Of a stretch of DNA of 64,000 nt, positions 24,816 to 33,335 are shown in pieces (positions within the stretch are counted from its first letter, which is position 1; each line of letters opens with the position of its first letter). A model generated the notes under the pieces. It searched no databases, was not told the DNA's origin, and saw only the letters and a program-made list of their open reading frames with translations. The stretch is from JAAYDF01 sp964511155 (GTDB lineage Bacteria > Planctomycetota > Phycisphaerae > UBA1845 > PWPN01). The position numbers were made by a program, and so were the translations under genes. The stretch lies in the NCBI GenBank assembly GCA_964511155.1, contig CAZEEJ010000001.1, forward strand, positions 1 through 64,000, read 5' to 3'.

Positions 24816-26729
24816 TCACTTCTTCTCTTCAAACTCCGCGTCGATCACGTCCTCGTCCTTGGCCTCGGCGGGTTTGGCGCCCGCGTCGGAGTCGCCGCCG
24901 GCATCGCCGGCCGAGCCCGCGGCCTTGCGGGCCGCCTCCTCGTACATGATCTTGCCGATCGCCTGGGCGGCCAACGCGAGCTGCTCGTGCGATTTGCGGA
25001 TTCCGTCCTTGTCGTCGCCCTTCAGTGCATCCTTGAGCTGGTTGATCGCCGCCTCGATCTTGCCCCGCTCGTCGGCCGGCACCTTGTCGCCCACCTCCCG
25101 CAGACTCCGTTCGGTCTGGTAGATCAGCGAATCGGACTGGTTCTTGAGGTCGACCAACTCGCGGCGGGCCTTGTCATCCGCGGCGTGTTCCTCCGCCTCG
25201 TGCCGCATCCGATCGATCTCGTCCTTGTCGAGCCCCGAAGAACCTTCGATGCGGATCGACTGCGCCTTGCTCGTGGCCGTGTCCTTGGCCGACACGTTCA
25301 GGATGCCGTTCGCGTCGATATCGAAGGTGACCTCGATCTGCGGCAGGCCCCGCGGGGCCGGCGGAATGCCGCTCAGGTTGAACCGCCCCAGCGAGCGGTT
25401 CCCCGCGGCCATCTCCCGTTCGCCTTGCAGCACGTGGATGGTCACTTCAGTCTGATTGTCCGCCGCCGTGCTGAAGACCTCCTTTTTGCTCGTTGGGATG
25501 GTCGTGTTGCGCTCGATGAGCCGGGTCATCACCCCGCCCAGCGTCTCGACGCCCAGCGAGAGGGGGGTGACGTCCAGCAGGACGATGTCGTCTTTCTCCC
25601 CGGTGAGCACCGCGCCCTGGATGGCCGCCCCGACGGCCACCACCTCGTCCGGGTTGATGCTCTTGTTGGGTTCCTTGCCGAAGATGTCCTTCACCAGCCG
25701 CTGCACGGCGGGCATCCGCGTCGAGCCGCCCACCAGCACCACCTCGTCGATGTCCTTGGCGTTGAGCTTGGCGTCCCTGATCGCCTGCAGGACCGGCTTG
25801 CGCGTCCGCTCGGTCAGGGCCTCGGTGAGCTGTTCGAACTTGCTGCGCGTGATGGTCTCCTGCAGATGCTTCGGGCCCGTCTGGTCGGCGGTGATGAACG
25901 GCAGGTTGATCGTGGTCTCCTGCGTCGTGGACAGCTCGCACTTGGCCTTCTCGCAGGCCTCCTTGAGCCGCTGCAGGGCCATGGGGTCCTTGCGCAGATC
26001 AATCCCTTCCTTCTTGCGGAACTCCTCGGCCACGTAGTTGATCAGCTCCTCGTCGTAGTCGTCGCCGCCCAGATGCGTGTCCCCGTTGGTGCTGAGCACT
26101 TCGAAGACGTTGTCGCCGATGTCCAGAATGGAAATGTCAAAGGTCCCGCCGCCCAAGTCGTAGACGGCGATCCGCTCGTTCCGCTTCTTCTCCAGCCCGT
26201 AGGCCAGGGCGGCGGCGGTCGGCTCGTTAATGATCCGCTCGACCTTGAGCCCGGCAATCTCGCCCGCGTCCTTGGTCGCCTGCCGCTGCGAGTCGTTGAA
26301 GTAGGCCGGTACGGTGATAACCGCACGGGTGACCTTTTCGCCCAGGTAGTCCTCCGCCGTCTTCTTCAAGTCCCGCAGGACCATCGCGGAGACCTCCGGC
26401 GGGGTGTAGGTCTTGCCCCGGACCTGGACGCTGACCAGGTCGCCCTCGCCGCCCACGATCGTGTAGGGCACGATCTTCTCCTCCGAGTGCACTTCGTTGT
26501 GCCGGCGGCCCATGAACCGCTTGATGGAGAAGACCGTGTTCTGCGGGTTGGTTACCTGCTGGTGCTTGGCGATCTGCCCGACCAGCATCTCCCCCTTCTC
26601 GGTGAAGCCTACCACCGACGGGGTCACGCGCGAGCCTTGCGCGTTGGTCAGAACCTTGGCCGTCTCGCCCTCCATGACCGCGACCACGGAGTTCGTCGTC
26701 CCCAGGTCAATCCCGATGATCTTCGACAT
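24816..26729 (-). CDS. dnaK: Chaperone DnaK (Hsp70)
   Basis: 637 residues, standard length. N-terminal ATPase with GIDLGTTNSVVAVMEG, the AVITVPAYFNDSQRQATKDA block, the IAVYDLGGGTFDISIL phosphate-2 loop and a VVLVGGSTRMPAVQ segment; substrate-binding domain with DVTPLSLGVETLGGV; C-terminal lid ending in the acidic DEDVIDAEFEEKK. The ATG at 26729 has GGGAG nine bases upstream, so the ten residues of extra frame are dropped. No grpE or dnaJ adjoins it and I saw no CIRCE element in the 305-bp upstream space, which holds an AT-rich patch near 26905-26935 but no gene. Confidence 0.97.
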   Translation of the reverse strand: MSKIIGIDLGTTNSVVAVMEGETAKVLTNAQGSRVTPSVVGFTEKGEMLVGQIAKHQQVTNPQNTVFSIKRFMGRRHNEVHSEEKIVPYTIVGGEGDLVSVQVRGKTYTPPEVSAMVLRDLKKTAEDYLGEKVTRAVITVPAYFNDSQRQATKDAGEIAGLKVERIINEPTAAALAYGLEKKRNERIAVYDLGGGTFDISILDIGDNVFEVLSTNGDTHLGGDDYDEELINYVAEEFRKKEGIDLRKDPMALQRLKEACEKAKCELSTTQETTINLPFITADQTGPKHLQETITRSKFEQLTEALTERTRKPVLQAIRDAKLNAKDIDEVVLVGGSTRMPAVQRLVKDIFGKEPNKSINPDEVVAVGAAIQGAVLTGEKDDIVLLDVTPLSLGVETLGGVMTRLIERNTTIPTSKKEVFSTAADNQTEVTIHVLQGEREMAAGNRSLGRFNLSGIPPAPRGLPQIEVTFDIDANGILNVSAKDTATSKAQSIRIEGSSGLDKDEIDRMRHEAEEHAADDKARRELVDLKNQSDSLIYQTERSLREVGDKVPADERGKIEAAINQLKDALKGDDKDGIRKSHEQLALAAQAIGKIMYEEAARKAAGSAGDAGGDSDAGAKPAEAKDEDVIDAEFEEKK

Positions 26730-27000
26730 GGTGCAACTCCCTTCGTTTCGGTGGCCCACGCGGCGGGTCGGCCCCTGCGGAGGATCGACCGGTCATACTC
26801 CGCCCGGTCGCCCGGCACCTCCGTCGCACGCCCGCTCTACGTGTGCGCAGCACCTCATCCCGCCAAGAGCAAGTCCGATGCCAGCAGGTGAGGGCGGAGG
26901 TCCCTTTTTGTAACATTTTAATCTACAGCCAGTTATGTGTTTGTCCGATACAGCATAGGCCGGGCCCTCTGCCAGAGTGGCAGCAGGGGAACCTTCGGGT

Positions 27001-27028
27001 TTGGCACATCGCGCGGGCGAGGTAGAAT
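27001..27028 (+). promoter_or_regulatory. Sigma-70-type promoter, possibly for a leaderless mRNA
   Basis: TTGGCA, 16 bases, TAGAAT. The expected transcription start, seven bases on, coincides with the ATG at 27035. Confidence 0.45.
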
Positions 27029-27034
27029 AAAGCT

Positions 27035-27514
27035 ATGGGCATGGCTCCCGGGCCTTATGAGACGCTCGAAGGGCAGGGCTTCCCGATCGCCCGCCAGCTC
27101 TCGGTTTTCCTCGAGAACCGCGTCGGGCAACTCCTCCGCCTCACCCAGCTCATCGACACGCACGAGATCCGCATTCTGGGCCTCTCGGTGATCGACTCGC
27201 TCGACTGTGCCGTGGTACGCCTGCTGTTCGATGCTCCCGATCTGGCCAAGCAGATTCTCACGCGGGCGGGGTTCGCCGTCAGTGTCGCTGAAGTGATTGT
27301 GGTCAAGCTGCCGCCGGACAAGCAGGGCCTGCTTTCGGTCTGGCAGTGCCTGCTGTCCTGCGAGATCAACATCGGCTACTGCTATCCGCTGCTGCCCGAG
27401 CAGATTGGACCGGCCATCGCCCTCTCGGTGGACAACCTCGAGATGGCCGCCGACGCCCTGATCCGCAACCACTTCGAGGTGCTCGGCGAAGCGGATCTGA
27501 GGCTCGATTACTGA
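27035..27514 (+). CDS. ACT-domain protein
   Basis: 159 residues with two ACT-like halves: QLSVFLENRVGQLLRLTQLI (from 21) with IRILGLSVIDSLDCAVVRL, and LPPDKQGLLSVWQCLLSCEI with GPAIALSVDNLEMAADAL. It resembles stand-alone acetolactate-synthase regulatory-subunit-like ACT proteins that bind amino acids; the ligand is unknown. A promoter -10 box lies seven bases before the ATG and there is no close Shine-Dalgarno, so translation may be leaderless; an in-frame ATG at 27041 is an alternative. No biosynthetic partner gene adjoins it. Confidence 0.82.
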   Translation: MGMAPGPYETLEGQGFPIARQLSVFLENRVGQLLRLTQLIDTHEIRILGLSVIDSLDCAVVRLLFDAPDLAKQILTRAGFAVSVAEVIVVKLPPDKQGLLSVWQCLLSCEINIGYCYPLLPEQIGPAIALSVDNLEMAADALIRNHFEVLGEADLRLDY

Positions 27515-27558
27515 GCAGGGGTCAGGGGGGGACGAGTGATGAGTACTGAGTGAGGAGA

Positions 27559-27583
27559 GAGCCGGGGACGCAAGTCCCCGGGT
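27559..27583. repeat. Palindrome P3 (inverted copy)
   Basis: GAGCCGGGGACGCAAGTCCC then CGGGT, the exact reverse complement of 24757-24781. Located 45 bp after the ACT gene, where it could serve as a 3' hairpin. Confidence 0.75.
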
Positions 27584-27643
27584 GAGCACGGGGGGCAGGG
27601 GTCTTGGGTCTTCCCTCGACTGCTGAGGGGGTTTCTCCGCGCC

Positions 27644-27671
27644 AAGCCCACGGGTTGCAACCCGTGGGCTT
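27644..27671. repeat. Perfect 28-bp palindrome
   Basis: AAGCCCACGGGTTG followed by its exact reverse complement. It lies in the 434-bp space between the ACT and metallopeptidase genes, which otherwise holds the P3 copy and no gene that I can see. Confidence 0.75.
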
Positions 27672-27948
27672 CCGGTTGCTGCAACCCATGCGTTTAGGAC
27701 GCTCACTGCCTGCCGAACTGACCGGCGCGGTCGCTTCCGGGTCACAAAGACCCCGCTTTTGCCCCCGCCAGGGCGGTTCTGCGGATTGGCACTGGTCTTG
27801 CAGTACTCCCGCAGCGTATAAGTGAGGTGCGGAAGCGCCGGAGGCGGTCTCAGTACAAGCTGACCCCGGTGCCAGGCCGGTTGGCCGGCAGCCGCGAAGG
27901 CGGGCGGGATGGTCCCCGTCCGAGAGAGCGTCAAGGAGGTAAGCCTCG

Positions 27949-28665
27949 ATGATCGGATTCATCATGTTTGACCCGCTGTACTTCATCATCCTGGCGCCGG
28001 CGATGCTGCTGGCGGGCTGGGCCCAGATGAAGGTGAAGGGTTCGTTCGCCCGGGCGAGTCAGATCCCGGCCAGCAGCCGGATGACCGGGGCGGAGGCGGC
28101 CCATCGGATCCTGCAGGCCCACGGTCTACAACGGGTGGCCATCGAGCCGACGCGCGGCTTCCTCGGCGATCATTACGATCCGCAGAAGAAGGTTCTGCGG
28201 CTCAGCCCGGACGTTTACAGCGGTCGCTCCCTGGCCGCGGTGGGGGTAGCCGCTCACGAGGCCGGCCACGCCATCCAGGACGCCGGCGGCTATGCGCCGC
28301 TCAAGCTGCGCAACGGGATCGTCCCGCTGGCCTCGGTGGGCGGCAAGCTGTCCATGATCATCTTCATGGCTGGGTTCTTCCTGGCCAGTACGTCGCTGGG
28401 CCAAGGCATGCTCTTGGCCGGTATCGCGCTCTTCTCTCTGACCGTGCTGTTCCAGTTGATCAATTTGCCGGTGGAGTTTGACGCCAGCCGCCGGGCCCGT
28501 GCGGTGCTGGTCGAGAACGGCGTCATTGCCGCCCGCGAGGACGGCGAGGTCGGCAAGGTGCTCAACGCCGCGGCCATGACCTACGTGGCGGCAACGATCG
28601 GCGCCATCCTCACGCTGCTTTACCTGCTCATCCGCTCGGGTCTGCTGGGCGGCAGGCGGGATTGA
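27949..28665 (+). CDS. Membrane zinc metallopeptidase (YugP/COG2738 type)
   Basis: 238 residues. GGAGG lies before the ATG. An N-terminal membrane segment (PLYFIILAPAMLLAGW), then the zinc motif HEAGH in VGVAAHEAGHAIQDA, then further hydrophobic segments (IIFMAGFFLAS, MLLAGIALFSLTVLFQLINL, YVAATIGAILTLLYLLI). The EFDASRRA block after the third segment holds the probable third metal ligand. The family is widespread but its substrates are unknown. The stop is followed within a few bases by octanucleotide array 2. Confidence 0.9.
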   Translation: MIGFIMFDPLYFIILAPAMLLAGWAQMKVKGSFARASQIPASSRMTGAEAAHRILQAHGLQRVAIEPTRGFLGDHYDPQKKVLRLSPDVYSGRSLAAVGVAAHEAGHAIQDAGGYAPLKLRNGIVPLASVGGKLSMIIFMAGFFLASTSLGQGMLLAGIALFSLTVLFQLINLPVEFDASRRARAVLVENGVIAAREDGEVGKVLNAAAMTYVAATIGAILTLLYLLIRSGLLGGRRD

Positions 28666-28668
28666 GGG

Positions 28669-28719
28669 GAGCGAGTGAGCAAGTGAGCGAGTGAGCAAGT
28701 GAGCGAGTGAGCAAGGGAG
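28669..28719. repeat. Octanucleotide tandem array 2
   Basis: About six alternating units GTGAGCAA / GTGAGCGA, starting four bases after the metallopeptidase stop codon. A P8 repeat follows at 28834-28857, so the order array-then-P8 is the same as at 24544-24662. Confidence 0.88.
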
Positions 28720-28833
28720 CGTTTCACGCGTTCGCACTGCTCACAGAGCAGTGGCACACGGGCACTCCCACGCGTTCGTATTTCTCGAGCAGCGGCACAC
28801 GGGGACGCTTCATTCGCGTGCGAGTCTGCTACC

Positions 28834-28857
28834 GGCTTGCCTCTTCGCGGCGCAACC
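28834..28857. repeat. Dispersed repeat P8
   Basis: GGCTTGCCTCTTCGCGGCGC then AACC. About 40 bp are shared with the copy at 24621-24662. It ends three bases beyond the GH9 stop codon. Confidence 0.8.
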
Positions 28858-28860
28858 TCA

Positions 28861-30513
28861 TCACTCCCACAAGTGCAACAGCAACAGCAGCGAGACGGTG
28901 CCGTCGATGATCGGCTCGTTGGTCGAGAAGTCGGCGAAGCTGTCGTGATAGACGGCCACGTCGGACTGGAAGCGGGCGTAGGCGTCGTCGCCGAAAGGCT
29001 CGAACTTCAGGCTGTCGTTGATCTCGCGCGTCACCGGGCCGTCCACCAGGCCGCCGACAGCCAGATGGTCCGCCAGCTTGTAGAAGAGGTGGTGCGGCCG
29101 CGAGGAGTACACGCCGCCTTCGGGCACCCCGATCACGAACGACACACCCCAGGGGTTCCGCCCGAAGATCCAATCGCGGGCTTCGGCGGCCAGTGAGCGG
29201 AAGCGGTCGTCGCCGGTCATCTTCTCGTACAGGACGGCCTGCGTGGCGAAGGCAATGACGTTGTTCGTCGAGCACCAGACGAACGGCGTGCCCACCCGGT
29301 AGGCGTTGCCCATGGCCCGCTCGCGGACGCGCTCGAGCCCCGCCCGGTAGTAGCCGGCCAGCTTGCGTTGCGTGGCCTCGTCGACGTGCGGGTGCAGCCG
29401 CCAGTGGGCGAGGTTGACGTAGGGGAAGAACTCATAATGGCCGTGGCGGTCGCGGCCCATCCAGGGGTTGTCGCCGGCCTGGTGGGCGTATTCGATCGCC
29501 CGGTTGCGGAACTCCGGCTCGCGCGTGGCGATGTACAACTCGGTGGCCGCCCACTGCAGGTCGTCCCAGAAGCTGCTCTCGCCATAGTAGTAGGGGGCCT
29601 TGACGGGCACGGACATGGCGTTGCCGGGGTGGTCGGCGGCGAGGCGGAAGAGTGAGCGGGCGGTGTCGAGGTCGCCGATCAGCGTCATCGCGGCACTGGC
29701 CCGACCGGCGAGGCTGGCCTTGCCGCTGGATTTGTTCTGATGCTTGGGCCCCTCCGGCTTGCCGGTGGCCGGCCAGGCGGAGCGCGGACCGCCGGGGCCC
29801 CAGCCATAGTCGGATTGATCCTCATGCCAGAGTTTGAGCGGCGGGCTGTGGTCGCGGTCGTCGGCGATTTGCACGTAGATGGTCTCGGGGTCGGGGTGCA
29901 TCTTGCGGACCAGGTCGGCACCGTAGCGGGCCTCCTGTGTCGCGTCGGCCAGCCGCAGGGCGGCGACGCAGTAGGTGGTGGTGATCATGTGCTTGATGCG
30001 GTCGGCGGCATCATGCCAACCGCCGATCAGGTCAAGCTTGCGTCCGCTGACGGCGTCGATCGCATCCTGCTGGTGGCACGGGTGGCCGGTGACGGGGTTG
30101 TCGCCGCAGCGTTGCAGGCGCATGAACGCCAGCAGGTGGCCGGGCACGTCACGGTAGGCGTCGGCCCCGATGTTGAAGGGTAGCGAGTGCGTGGCCCCGA
30201 AGGCGACGCGGTAACGGCCGGGGGCGCGAAGGGCGGAGAAGTCGAGCCGGTAGTTGTGGGCGAACGGTCCCCACGGACCGTCATCCGGCCCGATGTCCGC
30301 CTCGAACTCGCCGACGGTGAAGGTTCCGCTGAGCGGTCGGCCGCTGGAGAGGATCGCGATCTTGGGATCGGCCGGCAGGTAGCCGACCTGGTTGACGCGA
30401 ATCCACGGTCCGGCGTCCGCCGCGGGTTGTGTGCTCGCGTCGGCGGCAAGGCTGGCGGTGGTCCACGCAAGCGTCAGTCCGGCAAGGATGAGCGGAACGT
30501 GCCTCGTGCGCAT
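28861..30513 (-). CDS. Secreted glycoside hydrolase family 9 (endoglucanase-like)
   Basis: 550 residues from the ATG at 30513, which has GGAGG upstream and yields a signal peptide (LILAGLTLAWTTASLAA); the frame is open to 30936. An N-terminal cellulase Ig-like domain (about 38-120, VNQVGYLPADPKIAILSS) is followed by the (alpha/alpha)6 barrel. The catalytic acids sit in GGWHDAADRIKH, matching the GH9 DAGD base site (Gly to Ala), and in the C-terminal DFSTNEPIIDGT with the proton-donor Glu; IFGRNPWGVSFVIG is also typical. Probably cleaves beta-1,4-glucans or related polymers in the periplasm or outside. No polysaccharide-utilisation partner adjoins it. Confidence 0.92.
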   Translation of the reverse strand: MRTRHVPLILAGLTLAWTTASLAADASTQPAADAGPWIRVNQVGYLPADPKIAILSSGRPLSGTFTVGEFEADIGPDDGPWGPFAHNYRLDFSALRAPGRYRVAFGATHSLPFNIGADAYRDVPGHLLAFMRLQRCGDNPVTGHPCHQQDAIDAVSGRKLDLIGGWHDAADRIKHMITTTYCVAALRLADATQEARYGADLVRKMHPDPETIYVQIADDRDHSPPLKLWHEDQSDYGWGPGGPRSAWPATGKPEGPKHQNKSSGKASLAGRASAAMTLIGDLDTARSLFRLAADHPGNAMSVPVKAPYYYGESSFWDDLQWAATELYIATREPEFRNRAIEYAHQAGDNPWMGRDRHGHYEFFPYVNLAHWRLHPHVDEATQRKLAGYYRAGLERVRERAMGNAYRVGTPFVWCSTNNVIAFATQAVLYEKMTGDDRFRSLAAEARDWIFGRNPWGVSFVIGVPEGGVYSSRPHHLFYKLADHLAVGGLVDGPVTREINDSLKFEPFGDDAYARFQSDVAVYHDSFADFSTNEPIIDGTVSLLLLLHLWE

Positions 30514-30602
30514 CAGCGTAGTCCTCCAACGCGGTCGATTGTTGGGCTTATCCGAAGCGCGAGCCGTTGTCAAAACCGTGCACCCCAGCGCGTTGAGCTG
30601 GC

Positions 30603-32168
30603 TTACGGTTCCTGCTCGCCGGTGTTCGGGGCTTCCGCCGGGCGCTCGGCCGGCGCGGGCAGGGTGTGACCCGGCGGGGCGACAGCGGGCTGGCCGTGCC
30701 GCAGCGCCCAGACATTCGGCAGCGGGGGCAGGCCGTGCTGGGCACGCAGGGCGTTCTGGTTTGCCAGGGCGGCAGCGCGACCCGAGAACGTCGTCACGTT
30801 CGTGACCGGCGGTAGGTTCGCGCGCGCGACCGGACGCTGGATCTGGCCGGCCAGGACAGGGAAGGCGTCGCCAGTGGATCCGCCGGTCGAGGCGCGGCCC
30901 TGCTTTTCTGGATCGGGAGCCAGGATTGCTATCCACAGGTTTGGGTCGGCGTTTTCCAAGTCGATGCCGTGATAGGTGAAGACGAAGTCGCCGAGCCGGT
31001 GAGCGATGACGTTGGGCGGCAGGGCATCAGACGCGGCCTTGACAATGGCGGCCTGCTCTTCCGCCGAGAGGTACTCGAGCTGGGCGAGGGTTATCTCACC
31101 GATGGGCACCTGCTCGAGCAGGGTTGCGCTCTCCAAGGAGAGCAGACTCGATGCCGGGAGCAGATCGGCGGTCACCAGTTCGACCGCGTGGGCGGGCCAG
31201 CGACCCTGTTCGCGCCGATGATAATCGCCGAGGGCGCCACTGATCGTACTGGAGCTCATCTGGCGCTGCATGGTGGTGCGTATGCTGGTTGCGGCAGCCC
31301 TACCGCTCTGCACTGCCGGTATGAGGATTGCGATCGGCACGGCCATGGCCAGCAGCAGCGGCAGGACGACGGCGGCGGTGGCCCGCAGCGAGGAGATCCC
31401 GTGCCCCTCCTTGAGCATGACGACCTGGCTGATGAGGTTCCAGATCCAGCCGACGTACATGCCGACACAGGGGATGCCGGTGACGACGTTGGCGCCGCCG
31501 CTGTAGGCAACGGCCTGGATCGTGCGCCGCAGCGGCTTGACGTTGCTCCCGGTGATCAGCAGCACCACGTGTACCAGACAGCTCCAGATGAGCAGCGCGA
31601 CGGGGATCAGCAGGATGCCCAACAACGGCGAGCACAGCATGATGCCGATGAATCCTCGCGGGGTGCCGCCGCCCGCGAAGGTGAGGGCCATGATGATGGG
31701 CATGATCATCATGAACGAAAAGCTGCCGATGAACGCGATCGCGTGACAGATCGTGCTGAACCAGATCGCTCGGCCGACCGAGCTGTCCACCGGCAGGACC
31801 TTCATCAGATTCGCCGGCCGGACCAGGGCCATGCCGACCGTGTTCCACCAGGCGCGAAACCGACTGTGCTTGCCCTCCAGCCACGGCACGGTTTCCGGCA
31901 GGGTCTGCTCCTCGTCGAGCCCCGCGGTGGGCAGGAGGATCATCTCGTCCATATCCAGCGGCCGACCGCAGGTGACGCAGTTGAACGCCCGGGGTTCGAG
32001 ATGGCCCTTGGGGCCGGTGCCGTAGTAGGCCTGTTTGCAGTCCGGGCAGCAGAACTGCACGCTGCCGGTGGCGAACTCGAAATCGCTGGGCTTGAACGGC
32101 GTGCCGCACTCCGGGCAGCGCGGCGTGGTCAGTTGCCAGAGGCGATAGTCGCAGACCGGACAACGCAT
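30603..32168 (-). CDS. Zinc-ribbon, Yip1-like membrane protein
   Basis: 521 residues. Three zinc-ribbon-like CxxC pairs lead the protein (CPVC...CPEC, CCPDC...CVTC, residues 3-68), followed by five or six membrane segments between about 130 and 300 (SFMMIMPIIMALTFAGGG, LLGILLIPVALLIWSCLVHVVLLI, AVVLPLLLAMAVPIAILI) in a Yip1-like arrangement including the ITGSNVKPLRRTIQAVAYSG block. The C-terminal 200 residues are soluble and end in a Pro/Ala-rich tail. Similar proteins are common in Planctomycetota; function unknown. Confidence 0.75.
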   Translation of the reverse strand: MRCPVCDYRLWQLTTPRCPECGTPFKPSDFEFATGSVQFCCPDCKQAYYGTGPKGHLEPRAFNCVTCGRPLDMDEMILLPTAGLDEEQTLPETVPWLEGKHSRFRAWWNTVGMALVRPANLMKVLPVDSSVGRAIWFSTICHAIAFIGSFSFMMIMPIIMALTFAGGGTPRGFIGIMLCSPLLGILLIPVALLIWSCLVHVVLLITGSNVKPLRRTIQAVAYSGGANVVTGIPCVGMYVGWIWNLISQVVMLKEGHGISSLRATAAVVLPLLLAMAVPIAILIPAVQSGRAAATSIRTTMQRQMSSSTISGALGDYHRREQGRWPAHAVELVTADLLPASSLLSLESATLLEQVPIGEITLAQLEYLSAEEQAAIVKAASDALPPNVIAHRLGDFVFTYHGIDLENADPNLWIAILAPDPEKQGRASTGGSTGDAFPVLAGQIQRPVARANLPPVTNVTTFSGRAAALANQNALRAQHGLPPLPNVWALRHGQPAVAPPGHTLPAPAERPAEAPNTGEQEP

Positions 32169-32275
32169 GATTCCTCTCCCGGCACACGGCCACCATCAGC
32201 CGCCACACAAGGGTAGCATGAATCGCGATCGAAACACACGACCCAGCTTGCCGCTTCGCGGGGCATACGTGCAAA

Positions 32276-32917
32276 CTATCCCTGTGCGCCTCCTTGCCCC
32301 ACCCCGCCCGCAACTTCCCCCACCGCCCACTCGGCCACCTCGGCCTTGACCTTGGGCCGGGCGAACCAGATGAGCATAAAGACCGGCAGGGCACATGACC
32401 ACAGCAGGGTAAAGACCACAACCAGGATGAACATGACGAGCATCACCGCCTCGGGTGGCCCGCCCGCCGGCCCACCGGTCTGGGCATTCCAGCCGGCAGC
32501 TCGCTCAATCGCAAAGTTGATCGGAACGGTAATCAGACAGAGTGGCAGGAACCCGATCGCCCATCGCCTGCAGAACCGGCTGCTGCCGGCTTGCCGGCTC
32601 ATGAGCTTGATGCCGGCAACCAGCAACAGCACCTCGAACACGCCATGAACCACAGCCATGCCGATGGTCCAATATACGTGCCAGTCCGGGTACATCGGTG
32701 CCCCGGGTCCGAATTTTCCCCCGGCGAAGAGGGAGGCGAACGCCACGCCGCAGACACCGCCCAGCAGGCCAATAGAGGCATAGGCGATGGCGATGATGCC
32801 CAACACGGTGGGCCATGACGACTTTCGTGGGGCGGGCGTGATGCCCCCGGGCTCGGTCGGCGGTGTGGTCCAGGTGGGTGCCGGCGGGGGCGGTGGAGCA
32901 GGCGGCGTGGTCGACAT
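32276..32917 (-). CDS. Proline-rich four-helix membrane protein, unknown function
   Basis: 213 residues from the ATG at 32917 (AGGAG upstream; the frame is open to 33181). The cytosolic N-terminus is almost all Pro, Ala and Thr (TPPAPPPPPAPTWTTPP). Four hydrophobic segments follow (VLGIIAIAYASIGLLGGVCG, IGMAVVHGVFEVLLLVAGI, GFLPLCLITVPINFAI, MLVMFILVVVFTLLWSCALPVFML). No catalytic motif. It lies 107 bp after the zinc-ribbon membrane protein in transcription order terms on the same strand; both may belong to one membrane function. Confidence 0.65.
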   Translation of the reverse strand: MSTTPPAPPPPPAPTWTTPPTEPGGITPAPRKSSWPTVLGIIAIAYASIGLLGGVCGVAFASLFAGGKFGPGAPMYPDWHVYWTIGMAVVHGVFEVLLLVAGIKLMSRQAGSSRFCRRWAIGFLPLCLITVPINFAIERAAGWNAQTGGPAGGPPEAVMLVMFILVVVFTLLWSCALPVFMLIWFARPKVKAEVAEWAVGEVAGGVGQGGAQG

Positions 32918-33079
32918 GGGCGACACTCCTGTGCGAAAAGACCCGATTCCGACGGCCGCCAGCCTACACTTCCAGCATCCCGTCCGCAAGCGGCAAATGG
33001 ATAGGGCGGCACTTGCCTCCCACGGGGCGAAATGACCAATGGCGAAGCACCAATGACCAATCAAGTCCGAATGACGAAC

Positions 33080-33156
33080 GGGTGGCATGGGCCTGTACTC
33101 AGGCCCGTGGCCTCCCCCGGCGCAACCACGGGTCGGAGTACCGACCCATGCCACCC
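33080..33156. repeat. Pair of inverted hairpin repeats
   Basis: GGGTGGCATGGGCCTG-TACT-CAGGCCCGTGG (33080-33110) and its inverted variant CCACGGGTCGG-AGTA-CCGACCCATGCCACCC (33126-33156). The surrounding space (32918-33335) also has AATGACCAATGGCGAAGC-type simple repeats and a P7 copy at 33294-33312, but no gene. Confidence 0.7.
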
Positions 33157-33335
33157 GCCGAAGTATCGCCCCGTGCCACACACCGGAGTTCTGGTTTCGG
33201 GCTTGGTCATTGGGCCTTGGGCATTTCGCCGTTTTGCCTCAGGAGCCGGACGGGCGGCGAGTTACGCCCCGTTACACCCAAGTCGATACACCTGCGAAGC
33301 CGCAAGCGGCGGCGGGCGGGAAGCGGTAGCGGGAT

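Noticed and set aside
24642..26891. Long rightward frame opposite dnaK
   Set aside because: Shadow of dnaK: no family resemblance and runs through the intergenic repeats on both sides.
26730..27034. CIRCE or heat-shock operator upstream of dnaK
   Set aside because: No TTAGCACTC-N9-GAGTGCTAA or similar inverted repeat found; only an AT-rich patch.
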